From contig NC_008390.1 in the NCBI RefSeq assembly GCF_000203915.1, positions 1,798,001-1,862,000 on the forward strand: a stretch of 64,000 nucleotides of DNA, in the 5' to 3' direction. A program made the translations under genes and the position numbers. The notes below the pieces were generated by a model. The model was not told the DNA's origin. It did no database searches and was given only the letters and a program-made list of their open reading frames with translations. The DNA comes from Burkholderia ambifaria AMMD (GTDB taxonomy: Bacteria > Pseudomonadota > Gammaproteobacteria > Burkholderiales > Burkholderiaceae). Shown piece after piece: positions 16,644-25,189 of the stretch; within the stretch, counting starts at the first letter, position 1; every line of letters starts with the position of its first letter.

Positions 16644-17058
16644 GCGGGTCGCGGAAGGATGGGCAGCGGGTATTCGAATTCGGCTGGGAACATCACAAAC
16701 CTTCGGCGGTCGGTATCGGCGCGGAATCAACAATCCGGCGTTCGATCCGTTGCAGCGATCGCAGCGTCCGGCGCCGGACACCCGGCGGCCGGTCGCTTTA
16801 CACGGCGCGAAAAATCCTGGATTTCCATCCGGGTTGGACATGGTGCGACATGGGCCTTACAACCAATTTTAGGGCCTCATCACTGAACCGCAATTCAACT
16901 TCGATAATTATGATTATGTCAAATACGAAATTGAGCCGGAAACATAGCTGATTCGAACGCAACCCAACCCAACGACGCCTGGATCGACAGCCCGCAACGC
17001 CCCAACGGCACCCATCAGACGCCGTTCTCATTACGGCAAACCTCCCGCACCAACGCAA
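16644..17058. other. Intergenic, no gene seen
   Basis: 415 bases between the permease and the convergent YbaK gene. The right half (about 16850-16960) is AT-rich compared with the neighbours. I found no credible ORF, RNA or clear terminator. Short open frames here have atypical composition. Confidence 0.5.
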
Positions 17059-17547
17059 TCAGGAAACCCACATCCCCTGCATCTTGTGCGAGAAATGCGC
17101 GCGCTCGGCCGTTTCCATCAGCGACAGGAATTCGTCCTGCGTCATGTGGATCAGCGCTTCGTGGTCGCCGGCCTCGAAATACACTTCCGGCTGCTGCGCG
17201 AGTTGTTCCTCGAGGAACGTCTTCATTCCGTACGCCATGCACACCGGCGGCAACGCGCCCAGGTCGCAATCCTTGAACAGTTCGCGCAGTTCCATTTCCC
17301 GGGCGAGCACGAGATGGCGGCCGGTCTTGACCCAGAGATCCGACAATCGCACCGCGTGCGACGTCGGCAGCACGGCGGCGACGTAGCCTTCGTCGTCCTC
17401 GAGCAGCACGGTTTTCGCGAGGCGATCGCCGGGGATATGCGCGGCGGCGGCCGTCTCCATGCTGGTATGGCTATACGGGTGGTACACGACTTCGTACCGC
17501 GATGACTTCTGGCGCAGGCAATCCTGCAGGGTGGCTGATACAGGCAT
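17059..17547 (-). CDS. YbaK/ProX-type aminoacyl-tRNA deacylase domain protein
   Basis: A 162-residue single-domain protein of the YbaK/prolyl-tRNA editing family, whose members hydrolyse mischarged aminoacyl-tRNA in trans. Visible features are SSRYEVVYHPYSHTSMETA near the N-terminus, RLAKTVLLEDDEGYVAAVLP with the family lysine, and a CMAYGMKTFLEE region followed by the EAGDHEALIHM strand. The length is normal for the free-standing form. It stands alone between two gaps. Which amino acid it edits cannot be told. Confidence 0.85.
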   Translation of the reverse strand: MPVSATLQDCLRQKSSRYEVVYHPYSHTSMETAAAAHIPGDRLAKTVLLEDDEGYVAAVLPTSHAVRLSDLWVKTGRHLVLAREMELRELFKDCDLGALPPVCMAYGMKTFLEEQLAQQPEVYFEAGDHEALIHMTQDEFLSLMETAERAHFSHKMQGMWVS

Positions 17548-18011
17548 GGCACACCTCGTCTCGGCGAATCGGGCGAACGGAGTTCGCTCCGGATTTGTTC
17601 AGCATAGGTCGCATTGCGACCAATGGAAACGCCCTCCCGCAGCACCCCGTACGGACGGCACACACCGGCTTCGGCCCCTTTTCCGCTAACGCGACCGCCC
17701 TCGCCGGCATGTGAAATTCCGGCCCGGAATGCGCGTCCCATACGCTTGCCAAACCCACCTTGCCTGAAGACCAAACCTGCGATGAGCCGTCCGGCGCGAT
17801 AACGCAAAATCATGCGACGGTGGAGTCGCGTCAGACCGTTAGTTGCATTAAAAGGACAGGTAACGAGATATCGAAATCATCCCCGACAGCCGCCAAGGCC
17901 AGCCAGCCACGAGCGGCAAGCCGCTGCAAGCCGCCCCGACAAAGCCCGAATCGCGCCCTATACTGAGCCCAAGCGCCCGCCATCCCGCGGCGGCCGATTC
18001 CGGGAGCGACC
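17548..18011. other. Intergenic, no gene seen
   Basis: 464 bases between the divergent YbaK and YciI genes. It must hold both promoters, but no -35/-10 pair, RNA or conserved small ORF could be supported. Confidence 0.45.
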
Positions 18012-18299
18012 ATGCATTACCAGCTGATCTACGAACTCGTCGACGATTACCTGTCCCGGCGCGAGCAATACCGCGCCGAGCACCTCGCGCTTGCGAAGGC
18101 GGCAACCGAACGCGGCGAGCTCGTGCTCGCCGGCGCGTTGCAGGATCCGTCCGATCAGGCCGTGCTCGTGTTCGAAGGCGATTCGCCGGAGGCCGCCGAA
18201 TCGTTCGCGCGCGCCGATCCGTACGTGCAGAACGGCCTCGTCAAGTCGTGGCGCGTGCGGCCGTGGCGCGTCGTGGTCGGCAAGCACGCGCCGCACTAG
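18012..18299 (+). CDS. YciI-family protein
   Basis: A 95-residue ferredoxin-like protein. It starts MHYQLIYELVDDYLSRRE, carries HLALAKAATERGELVLAGAL and ends in SFARADPYVQNGLVKSWRVR followed by PWRVVVG. This is the full YCII pattern, with the conserved His and the DPY motif. Members are dimeric and some act as small hydrolases or dehalogenase-like enzymes, but most have no assigned role. It is convergent with corA, with 9 bases between the stops. Confidence 0.88.
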   Translation: MHYQLIYELVDDYLSRREQYRAEHLALAKAATERGELVLAGALQDPSDQAVLVFEGDSPEAAESFARADPYVQNGLVKSWRVRPWRVVVGKHAPH

Positions 18300-18308
18300 C
18301 CATCGCGG

Positions 18309-19286
18309 CTACAGCCACCCCGCCCGCCTGAAGCGCCACCACAGCGCGAGATCGGCCGCGACCATCACCGCGATGCAGCCGTAGAAGCCGTACTTGAGGT
18401 GCAGTTCGGGCATGTTCGCGAAGTTCATCCCGTAGATGCCGGCGATCATCGTCGGGATCGCGAACAGCGCGGCGAACGAGCCGAGCCGCTTGGTCACCTC
18501 ATTCTCGGCGAGCGAGATCATCCCGAGGTTGACCTGGATCGCGGTCACGACCATCTCGCGCCGCCCTTCGATCGTCTTCACGATCCGCTGCAGGTGGTCG
18601 TACACGTCGCGGAAGTAATGCTGCATGCCGCTGCAGACCTGCGGAATGCGGCCGCCGGTGAGCTTCGCGAGCGGCTCCATCAGCGGCGCCGTGTGCTGGT
18701 GCAGCATCACGAGCCGGCGTTTCAGCGAATAGAGATCCTCGATGATCGCCCGCGACGACGCGAGCGTGGCCTTCGCGAAGATGCGATCCTCGAGTTCCTC
18801 GAGCTCGTTGCCGAGCGTCTCGAGGATCGGGAAATAACGGTCGACGACCTGGTCCATCAACGCATAGAACACGAACGCCGAGCCCTCCTGCAGCAGATGC
18901 GGCTCGCGCTCGCAGCGCTTGCGCACCGCGCGGAAGTCCTGCTCGGTATGGTTGCGGATCGACAGCACGTAGTTCGGGCCGACGAACACGTTCAGCTCGC
19001 CGACATTGAATTCGCCGTCTTCCTCGAGCTCGACCGTATGCAGCACCGCGAACAGCGAGTCGCCGTACTCCTCGATTTTCGGGCGCTGATGCCCCTTGCG
19101 GGCATCCTCGAGCGCGAGTTCGTGCAGCGCGAACTCCTCGCCCATCAGGTCGATCTCTTCCGGTGTCGGATCCTTCAGGGCGACCCACACGAAACACTCT
19201 GGCTTCGACACGTAGTCGCTGATGGCATCGATATCGATGTCGGCCAGCTTGCGGCCGTCCTGGTATGCAGCACAATTGATCAGCAT
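18309..19286 (-). CDS. corA: CorA magnesium/cobalt channel
   Basis: A 325-residue CorA protein. A long acidic cytoplasmic funnel is followed by two C-terminal transmembrane helices. The signature YGMNFANMPE sits with GMN at 286-288, between the helices, and forms the selectivity loop. The length and arrangement are normal for a pentameric Mg2+/Co2+ channel. It is a single gene with its promoter in the gap before cydX. No Mg-sensing leader was recognised. Confidence 0.95.
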   Translation of the reverse strand: MLINCAAYQDGRKLADIDIDAISDYVSKPECFVWVALKDPTPEEIDLMGEEFALHELALEDARKGHQRPKIEEYGDSLFAVLHTVELEEDGEFNVGELNVFVGPNYVLSIRNHTEQDFRAVRKRCEREPHLLQEGSAFVFYALMDQVVDRYFPILETLGNELEELEDRIFAKATLASSRAIIEDLYSLKRRLVMLHQHTAPLMEPLAKLTGGRIPQVCSGMQHYFRDVYDHLQRIVKTIEGRREMVVTAIQVNLGMISLAENEVTKRLGSFAALFAIPTMIAGIYGMNFANMPELHLKYGFYGCIAVMVAADLALWWRFRRAGWL

Positions 19287-19465
19287 GGTGTCTGTAATGT
19301 TGCGGTTTGCGCATCAGTTTACCGGTTTGACGCGCGGGCGGCCCGGCTTGCGCGGCGCGCCGATATTGGTCATGATCGGGCTGCCTGCGCCGCGGCACGC
19401 GCGCGGCACCGCTTCGGCAAACGCACGGCACGGCCGCGCGGCCCAACCATCAAGGAGACAGACCC

Positions 19466-19612
19466 ATGTGGTATTTCTCGTGGATCCTCGGCATCGGCGT
19501 GGCGCTCGGCTTCGGCATCATCAACGTGATGTGGCTCGAGGCGGAAGTGTTCCCGCGCGACGACAAGCGCACCGACGCGTCGCGCGCGGGCTCGGGGAGC
19601 CGGTATTCGTGA
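19466..19612 (+). CDS. cydX: CydX-like small subunit of cytochrome bd oxidase
   Basis: A 48-residue membrane peptide beginning MWYFSWILG and continuing with one helix into NVMWLEAE. This is the CydX/YbgT signature, including the conserved MW start, the ILG and the Glu after the helix. CAAGGAGACAGACCC precedes the ATG, with a strong AAGGAG about 8 bases upstream. CydX stabilises the CydAB quinol oxidase. No cydA or cydB is in this window, so the gene is isolated from its usual partners. Its TGA overlaps the GTG start of the next gene. Confidence 0.85.
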   Translation: MWYFSWILGIGVALGFGIINVMWLEAEVFPRDDKRTDASRAGSGSRYS

Positions 19613-20226
19613 CGCACCTGGTGTTCTTCTGCGGTCATGCCGGCACCGGCAAGACCACGCTCGCGAAGCGGCTGATCGGGCCGCTGATGCGCGCGACCGG
19701 CGAAGCCTTCTGCCTGCTCGACAAGGACACGCTCTACGGCCGCTACAGCTCGGCCGCGATGGGCGCCCTCACCTCCGATCCGAACGATCGCGACAGCCCG
19801 CTCTACCTGAAGCATCTGCGCGATCCCGAATATCAGGGCCTGCTCGACACGGCCCGCGAGAATCTCGCGCTCGGCATCGGCGCGCTCGTGGTCGGCCCGC
19901 TGTCGCGCGAAGTGCGTGACCGGCGCATCCTCGACCGCGCGTGGCTCGGCATCGGGCCGGAGATCGCGCTGACGGTCGTCTGGGTGCATACGGCGGAAGA
20001 CGTCGCGCACCAGCGGATCGTCGCGCGCGGCAACCCGAACGACGCATACAAGCTCGCGCACTGGGACGAATACCGGCAACGCCGCTTCGTGCCGACCGGC
20101 CACGAATGCGACGGCATCGTGATGTTCGACAATACCGCGCCGTCCGACGCGGACATCGATGCGCTGCTGTACCGCATCGTGCCGCCGGCGCCGCAGGCAA
20201 CGATGGTCCCGCCGCTGCCCGCCTGA
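19609..20226 (+). CDS. P-loop ATPase/kinase-like protein
   Basis: A 205-residue protein with Walker A GHAGTGKTT at residues 9-17 immediately after the first strand. LLDKDTLYGRYSS follows where a kinase substrate loop is expected, then TVVWVHTAEDVAHQRIVARG. This is the layout of small AAA_33/zeta-toxin/shikimate-kinase-like enzymes. I chose the GTG at 19609 because it overlaps the cydX stop as GTGA and lies just before the first strand. The longer frame covers cydX. The substrate is unknown and no known cytochrome bd assembly factor of this type comes to mind. Confidence 0.82.
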   Translation: MTHLVFFCGHAGTGKTTLAKRLIGPLMRATGEAFCLLDKDTLYGRYSSAAMGALTSDPNDRDSPLYLKHLRDPEYQGLLDTARENLALGIGALVVGPLSREVRDRRILDRAWLGIGPEIALTVVWVHTAEDVAHQRIVARGNPNDAYKLAHWDEYRQRRFVPTGHECDGIVMFDNTAPSDADIDALLYRIVPPAPQATMVPPLPA

Positions 20227-20270
20227 GCCGCACACGCACCACCCTGCTCCTGCCTGCTTCGACCAGCCTC

Positions 20271-20308
20271 AAAAAAAACGCCGGAAGCGCTGTTGCGCTC
20301 CCGGCGTT
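20271..20308 (-). terminator. Rho-independent terminator of the saccharopine dehydrogenase gene
   Basis: 14-base arms at 20277-20290 and 20295-20308 pair with one mismatch around a TGTT loop. On the minus strand the hairpin is followed by a run of eight T (20271-20278), just after the stop at 20334. Confidence 0.85.
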
Positions 20309-20333
20309 GCACGGCCCTCGTGCCGGAGATCCG

Positions 20334-21434
20334 TCAGGCGACTTCGTGCACGCGCTCCATCGTGCCGCCTTCGTACAGCTTGCCGAAGCGGTTCGACAGG
20401 AACGCCTTCAGCGACACTTTCTCCTGCGGAATGAAGCCGCTCTGCGGCAGCTTCTTCTCGCGGAACAGATCCAGCACCGCGCACATCGCGCCGGCCGTCG
20501 TGATCTGGATCGCGCTCATATGCATCCCGCACACGTCCTTCGCGAAGATCTTGCGCGTGAACACGTCCTGCACGAGCTGGCCGTCCTTCACGCCCGTCAC
20601 CGTGACGAACACGAGCACGACGTCCTGCTTCGTCGACGGCACCGCGCGGCGCATGATCGATTTCAGCGTGTCGCGGTCGCTCGACAGGCGCAGGTCCTCG
20701 AGCAGGAACTGCACGAGTTCGCGGTGGCCCGGATAGCGCACCGACTTGTAATCGAGCGTCTCGACCTTGCCCGACAGCGTCTCGCACAGCGTGCCCAGGC
20801 CGCCCGACGTGTTGAACGCCTCGTATTCGGTGCCGTCGAGCGAGAAGTGCTCGAGGCCTTCGAGCGGCTGCACCCACTGCTTGCGGCCGTCGCGGATCGC
20901 TTCGCACGGCTGACAGTATTCGTTGATGAGGCCGTCGACGCTCCACGTCAGGTTGTACTTCAGCGCGTTGGTCGGATACTCGGGCAGCGCGCCGACGCGC
21001 ATCTTCACGTCGCGCACTTCGCTGAAGCCGTTCACGAGCTCGTGCGCGGCGATGCCGATGAAGCCCGGTGCCAGGCCGCACTGCGGCATGAACGCGCGGT
21101 CCGAACCGTCGGCGAGTTCGCGGATTGCGTGGGTGGCGCGGACGTCCTCGGTCAGGTCGAAGTAATGGACGCCGGCCGCCTTGGCCGCCGCGGCGACGTT
21201 GACCGCGAGGTAGTACGGCAGCGCGTTGACAAGCGCATCGAAGCCCTTCACGGCCTCACGGATCGCATTGGCGTCGGCCGAATCGACGCGTTGCGTCGCG
21301 ATCCCTTCACGCGACAGCTTGGCGAGCGCATCCGCATCTCGGTCGAACGCGACGACTTCGTAGTCGCCCGTTTCACGCAGCATGTGAGCAATGGTGTGGC
21401 CGATCAGACCTGCGCCGACGATGGCGATTTTCAT
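20334..21434 (-). CDS. Saccharopine dehydrogenase-family oxidoreductase
   Basis: A 366-residue protein. The N-terminal Rossmann motif is IAIVGAGLIGHTIAHML, followed by VVAFDRD, which ends in Asp and so suggests NAD. The long C-terminal saccharopine-dehydrogenase domain includes MPQCGLAPGFIGIAAHEL. Enzymes of this group oxidise saccharopine or act as lysine dehydrogenases in lysine catabolism. The ATG at 21434 begins directly at the Rossmann strand; the ORF could open earlier, but without supporting sequence. An Lrp-type regulator lies upstream on the same strand, which fits amino-acid control. The exact substrate is not proven. Confidence 0.85.
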   Translation of the reverse strand: MKIAIVGAGLIGHTIAHMLRETGDYEVVAFDRDADALAKLSREGIATQRVDSADANAIREAVKGFDALVNALPYYLAVNVAAAAKAAGVHYFDLTEDVRATHAIRELADGSDRAFMPQCGLAPGFIGIAAHELVNGFSEVRDVKMRVGALPEYPTNALKYNLTWSVDGLINEYCQPCEAIRDGRKQWVQPLEGLEHFSLDGTEYEAFNTSGGLGTLCETLSGKVETLDYKSVRYPGHRELVQFLLEDLRLSSDRDTLKSIMRRAVPSTKQDVVLVFVTVTGVKDGQLVQDVFTRKIFAKDVCGMHMSAIQITTAGAMCAVLDLFREKKLPQSGFIPQEKVSLKAFLSNRFGKLYEGGTMERVHEVA

Positions 21435-21553
21435 GCGCTTATCTCCTGATGATGGGTTTGGTGTTGGTGTACGGCGTCGAGCCATGAACACAGTTTAGGG
21501 ACGCGCAAAATCAGTTCCAAGACGAAGAATGATGCGAAACGACCGATAAATTC

Positions 21554-21577
21554 GACGAAATGACGATGCATTTCGTC
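21554..21577. promoter_or_regulatory. Perfect 9-base inverted repeat upstream of saccharopine dehydrogenase
   Basis: GACGAAATG and CATTTCGTC flank a 6-base centre, 120 bases upstream of the dehydrogenase start. The position, size and AT-leaning arms fit an Lrp/AsnC operator, and the Lrp gene is the next gene upstream. The assignment to that protein is inference. Confidence 0.45.
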
Positions 21578-21754
21578 ACAACGACCAAAACGCCTAAAAA
21601 TCGCGTATATGAAGCGCCGCAAACGGGTCGCCATCGATGTGTCCGGACGGACAGGAAGAACAAGCAAAGGAGGACACGCGCCCGGCGAAGAAATCGTTAC
21701 GCGCATGCAGGCCGGCATTCGACCCGACGACGCTCACGTGACGATGCACAAGGC

Positions 21755-21916
21755 AACGCCCCGCCCTTCGGCGAACGCCAACGGCCGGGGTTCAAGGAAA
21801 GGTAAAGGAGTAACAGCCTGCGCGACGATGCGCGAGAACGCCCCGCCCTGCGGCAAACGCCAACGGCGGGGTTCAAGGAAAGGTAAAGCAGCAACAACCT
21901 GCGCGACGAATCGCGC
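21755..21916. repeat. Two tandem copies of an about 80-base repeat containing a hairpin
   Basis: Copies begin at 21755 and 21837, a period of 82 bases. Each has AACGCCCCGCCCT, a GGCGGGG or GGCCGGGG arm, then TTCAAGGAAAGGTAAAG and CCTGCGCGACGA, with a few substitutions between copies. The CCCCGCC and GGCGGGG arms can pair. A partial third start, ACGATGCACAAGGC, precedes copy 1. It lies in the non-coding gap between the Lrp and dehydrogenase genes. Confidence 0.8.
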
Positions 21917-21949
21917 CGCGGCGTCAAGCCCGACGCCGCATGCGGCACA

Positions 21950-22414
21950 TCACCCGCCGATCGTGCCGCGATCGATCTTGCGCGACAGAATGATCGACGT
22001 CGTCGTGCGCTCGACGCCCTCGAGCGTGCCGATCTGGTCGAGCAGGTCGTTGAGCCGCTCCGGCGAATCGGCACGCAGCCCCGCGACATAGTCGTATTCG
22101 CCGCTCACCGCGCACAGCAGCTGCACTTCGGGCATCCGGTCGAGCTTGCGCAACACGTCCTTGCCGAACTTCGGCGTGAGGATGATGCCGACATACGCAT
22201 AAATGCTCGCATCGAGCACGTCCTGCCCGAGCCGCACGCTGTACCCGGCGATCACGTTCGTGCGCTCGAGCCGCGCGATGCGCGCGACGACCGTCGTGCG
22301 GGCGACGTCGAGCTGCCGCGCGAGATCGGCGACGCTTGCGCGCGCATCCGCTTGCAGCAGCGCAACGAGTTGCCGGTCGAGGTCGTCGAGTTGGTCGAGG
22401 CGAGGTGGACGCAT
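21950..22414 (-). CDS. Lrp/AsnC-family transcriptional regulator
   Basis: A 154-residue protein. The N-terminal winged helix starts LDDLDRQLVALLQADARAS and continues through DLARQLDVARTTVVARIARL. The C-terminal RAM domain has GEYDYVAGLRADSPERLNDL, with the usual ligand loop, and GVERTTTSIILSRKI. The length is normal. The ATG at 22414 gives the typical short tail before the HTH. It is transcribed toward the saccharopine dehydrogenase gene across a 515-base gap, which carries an inverted repeat and a tandem repeat. It probably senses an amino acid, with lysine or a related compound a plausible ligand from context only. Confidence 0.9.
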   Translation of the reverse strand: MRPPRLDQLDDLDRQLVALLQADARASVADLARQLDVARTTVVARIARLERTNVIAGYSVRLGQDVLDASIYAYVGIILTPKFGKDVLRKLDRMPEVQLLCAVSGEYDYVAGLRADSPERLNDLLDQIGTLEGVERTTTSIILSRKIDRGTIGG

Positions 22415-22768
22415 GAGGCTGGGCCGGCGGCAGCGCGCCGGCGAAATGGAACGTGACGCGATGATAGCGCCGAACGCCGGTGCGCCCAAACGGCGTCGCA
22501 CGCTTTCACGGGCTCATGCGCTCGCACCCCGCTGCGCGCGAGCGAACGACGCCCGGCGTGCCGGCGCACGCACAACCGAACGCCATCGCACGCCGCCCAT
22601 CCGCTATGTGCGTTCCCCTTCAATTTCGATTCGTTTCGGATGTAAGCAAGTGTCGCTTTCACCGCCGCGTGACACGCAACGTGCTACTAATAGCAGGCGA
22701 CGCGAGATGCGTGCTCGCGGCACAGGCCGCGGCGCCCGCTCGCACGACACCACCCCGGAGAGCCAACC
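22415..22768. other. Intergenic between divergent Lrp and Spy-like genes
   Basis: 354 bases holding the two divergent promoters. An AT-richer stretch lies at about 22610-22700. I see no gene and could not fix promoter elements. Confidence 0.4.
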
Positions 22769-23311
22769 ATGAAGAAAATCTCGCTCACCCTCGCGATGCT
22801 CGCCGTTGCAGCAGGCGCATTCGCACAAACGCCGCCGCAACCGCAAACGCCCGCCTCAACGACGGCAGCGGCAGCATCCGCGCCGAGCGCCGAACAGCGC
22901 GCGGCACGCCATGAAGCGCGCATCGAGCAGCGCATCAAGTACCTGCACGATCAGCTGAAGATCACGTCGGCGCAGGAGTCGCAATGGAAGACGTTCGCCG
23001 ACACGATGCGCGAGAACGGTGAAACGATGGGCCATCTGTATCGCGCACGGATGGAAAACCGCAACGTGTCCGCGGTCGACGACATGAAGCAGTACGCGGA
23101 ACTCGCGCAGGCGAACGCGGACGGCGCGAAGAAGCTCGCCGACGCTTTCGCGCCGCTCTACCAGAGCTTCCCGGCCGAACAGAAGGCGCTGGCCGACACG
23201 ACGTTCCGCAGCTGGCTGCACCATGGCGGCGAACATCGCGGCTCGGGCAAGGCCAAAAAGGAAGGCAAGGCAGCCGCCGCGCCGGCCGCCAGCGCGCCCG
23301 CGCAACCCTGA
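22769..23311 (+). CDS. Spy/CpxP-like LTXXQ-motif periplasmic protein
   Basis: A 180-residue exported protein. The signal peptide MKKISLTLAMLAVAAGAFA is followed by a Gln/Pro/Ala-rich linker and a helical core with IKYLHDQLKITSAQESQWK, which is a variant of the LTxxQ repeat of Spy and CpxP chaperones. The C-terminus is a Lys/Ala/Pro-rich tail. A likely role is ATP-independent chaperone or envelope-stress buffering in the periplasm. CGGAGAG lies about 10 bases before the ATG. It is a single gene. Confidence 0.85.
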   Translation: MKKISLTLAMLAVAAGAFAQTPPQPQTPASTTAAAASAPSAEQRAARHEARIEQRIKYLHDQLKITSAQESQWKTFADTMRENGETMGHLYRARMENRNVSAVDDMKQYAELAQANADGAKKLADAFAPLYQSFPAEQKALADTTFRSWLHHGGEHRGSGKAKKEGKAAAAPAASAPAQP

Positions 23312-23370
23312 CGTCCGCCTCGCCGGCGCCGCGTTGCCCGGACGGGCGAACGGCGTCGCGCATCCCACGG

Positions 23371-23402
23371 GAATTCGGCGCGTCACACGGCGCGCCGAAT
23401 TC
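23371..23402. terminator. Perfect 12-base inverted repeat between Spy-like and PGDYG genes
   Basis: GAATTCGGCGCG at 23371-23382 and its complement at 23391-23402 enclose an 8-base loop. There is no T run, so it may be a weak or factor-dependent terminator or only an mRNA hairpin. Confidence 0.45.
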
Positions 23403-23439
23403 GGGATAAGCTCCCGGCTTTTCCCGCACTCCCCCCGCC

Positions 23440-23871
23440 ATGCTCGAACTCAAGCACATCGATCTGCGTACCGACCCGCAGGCCCGTCACGTCGTCAAGG
23501 ACGAAACCGTCACGGTCGCGTTCGCGGCTGCCGACGGCGAACTGATGAGCCTCGAAGGCCCGAACCGCTATGTCGCGGGCGACGCACTGATCACCGGCTC
23601 GACCGGCGACCGCTGGGTCGTGTCGCGCGCACGCTTCGACGCGAAGTACCTGCCCGCCGACCCGGCGCTCGCGCACGGCACGCCGGGCGCGTACCGCAAT
23701 CGGCCGGCCGTCGTGCTCGCACGCCGCATGGACGAGCCGTTCACGATCGCCCGCTCGGAAAACGGCGACACGCTGCGCGGCGTCGCCGGCGACTGGGTGA
23801 TGCAGTATGCGCCCGGCGACTACGGCGTCGTGCAGGCGCAGCGTTTCGCGCAGGTCTACCGCGACGCGTGA
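23440..23871 (+). CDS. PGDYG-domain protein
   Basis: A 143-residue protein. It carries the name-giving motif near its C-terminus in DWVMQYAPGDYGVVQAQRF, preceded by VAGDALITGSTGDRWVVSR, which looks like a repeated half with a GDxLITG form. These proteins are small, soluble and found mostly in beta-proteobacteria. No reaction is known to me. There is no signal peptide. It appears monocistronic, with the 12-base hairpin upstream. Confidence 0.75.
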   Translation: MLELKHIDLRTDPQARHVVKDETVTVAFAAADGELMSLEGPNRYVAGDALITGSTGDRWVVSRARFDAKYLPADPALAHGTPGAYRNRPAVVLARRMDEPFTIARSENGDTLRGVAGDWVMQYAPGDYGVVQAQRFAQVYRDA

Positions 23872-23971
23872 CCCACCGCAGGCGCGCGAGGCATCGCGTG
23901 CTGTCGTCGCGCGTCATGCCTGCGTTGCCACAGCGGCGCTCCGCCGGCATCGCGCCGGCGCGCGCTCACGT

Positions 23972-24334
23972 TCACGCGAAGTCTTCGTCGAGTTCGAGTT
24001 CCGCGTCACGCTCGACGGCCTCGCCGGCCGCGTGGCGCTCTTCCAGCGAACCCAGCATCGCTTCCGTGTACGCATGCAGCACCGCATGGCTGCGGGCGCG
24101 CTGCATCGGCTTGAGCGCCAGATAGCGCGCGAGCGCCGGCGGCACGATGCGAATGTCGAGCGTCATCCGTTTCGGTGTCGAGCCGAAACGCATCGCCAGC
24201 CAGTGCACGGACAGGAATCGCCCGCGCTCGTCGCTGCTTTCGGCGAAGCGCGTCTGCTCCGGAAAGAGATCGCAGATCACGCGCGCGAGCGCGTCGAATT
24301 CGCTGCTCTGGCACTCGATCAGATAGTCGTCCAT
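23972..24334 (-). CDS. Small hypothetical protein, Burkholderia-type (DUF3022-like)
   Basis: A 120-residue acidic-tailed protein with DDYLIECQSSEFDALARVIC, an FPEQTRF segment and RMTLDIRIVPPALARYLAL. It resembles small soluble DUF3022 proteins annotated only in Burkholderia and relatives, but I hold that name loosely. Its ATG lies 12 bases after the stop of the YhfC-type gene, so the two probably form an operon. There is no export signal. Function unknown. Confidence 0.65.
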   Translation of the reverse strand: MDDYLIECQSSEFDALARVICDLFPEQTRFAESSDERGRFLSVHWLAMRFGSTPKRMTLDIRIVPPALARYLALKPMQRARSHAVLHAYTEAMLGSLEERHAAGEAVERDAELELDEDFA

Positions 24335-24346
24335 TCCGTCCTCCCG

Positions 24347-25135
24347 TCAGGCCGCCGCACGCGGCGACCGGCCTGCCTTCACCAGCACGGCGACCAGGAC
24401 CGCGGCCAGCACGACATACACGGCCTCGAGCGATCCGGCCGGCAGCACACGCACCTGATACAGCAGCGCCGGCGCGACCGCCAGCGCATGCAGCACGATC
24501 GCGAGCGGCAGCACGCCCGCGCGGCCGGCGCGCACGCCGCGCCACACCAGCACCGACAGCGCGAGCTGCACCACGAACGCCGCGCAGCGCTCGAGCAGCA
24601 ACAGCAGGATCGACTGTGCCGACAGCGTGGCCAGCATCACGTGCAGCCGCACGACGGTGTCGCCGGGCAAGTCCGCGAGCTGCGTCTCGAGCTGCCCGCG
24701 GCTCGCGAGCCACGCGAGATACGACCACTGACCCCATACGAGCACGCCGACGAACCACGCTTCGGCGCCGGCATGGCCGATCCCGTAGCCGATGCCGCGC
24801 CCGTCGCCGGCCGACGCGCCGTAGCGGCGGTTCAGGATCCGCATCCCGAGATAGCGGCCGACTTCCTCGAACACGGCGGTGGCGAGCGCGCTGTACGCGA
24901 CGAACGCGAGCGGCTGCGTGAGCCAGCCGCCGGCGGGCGTCTGGCTCAGCACGAAGCCATGGAATGCGCGTTCGACGATCATCGCGAACAGCGTGAAGAC
25001 GGCGACGCCGACGATCGTGTCGCGGCGGTCGAGCGCAAGCGGCTTGCGCAGGATACGGAAGAGAACGAACGGCAATAGCGCGATGATCAGCGTGGCGGCG
25101 ATCAGCACCGCCAGCGTGACGGGAGCGACAGTCAT
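24347..25135 (-). CDS. YhfC-family intramembrane metalloprotease-like protein
   Basis: A 262-residue membrane protein with about seven hydrophobic segments. The conserved pair of motifs ATAVFEEVGRYLGMRIL and GYGIGHAGAEAWFVGVLVWG places two Glu residues and a His in adjacent helices. This resembles the YhfC/CAAX-type intramembrane protease group. The last segment is a C-terminal anchor before a basic tail. It is followed closely by the small hypothetical gene. Substrates are unknown. Confidence 0.75.
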   Translation of the reverse strand: MTVAPVTLAVLIAATLIIALLPFVLFRILRKPLALDRRDTIVGVAVFTLFAMIVERAFHGFVLSQTPAGGWLTQPLAFVAYSALATAVFEEVGRYLGMRILNRRYGASAGDGRGIGYGIGHAGAEAWFVGVLVWGQWSYLAWLASRGQLETQLADLPGDTVVRLHVMLATLSAQSILLLLLERCAAFVVQLALSVLVWRGVRAGRAGVLPLAIVLHALAVAPALLYQVRVLPAGSLEAVYVVLAAVLVAVLVKAGRSPRAAA

Positions 25136-25189
25136 GAATTTCCTTGTTCGGGGCAGCGCACCTGGCGCGCTGCGTGCCCCGAATGATAC

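Noticed and set aside
21755..21916. Possible CRISPR array
   Set aside because: There are only two units with no separate unique spacers, and no cas gene is nearby.
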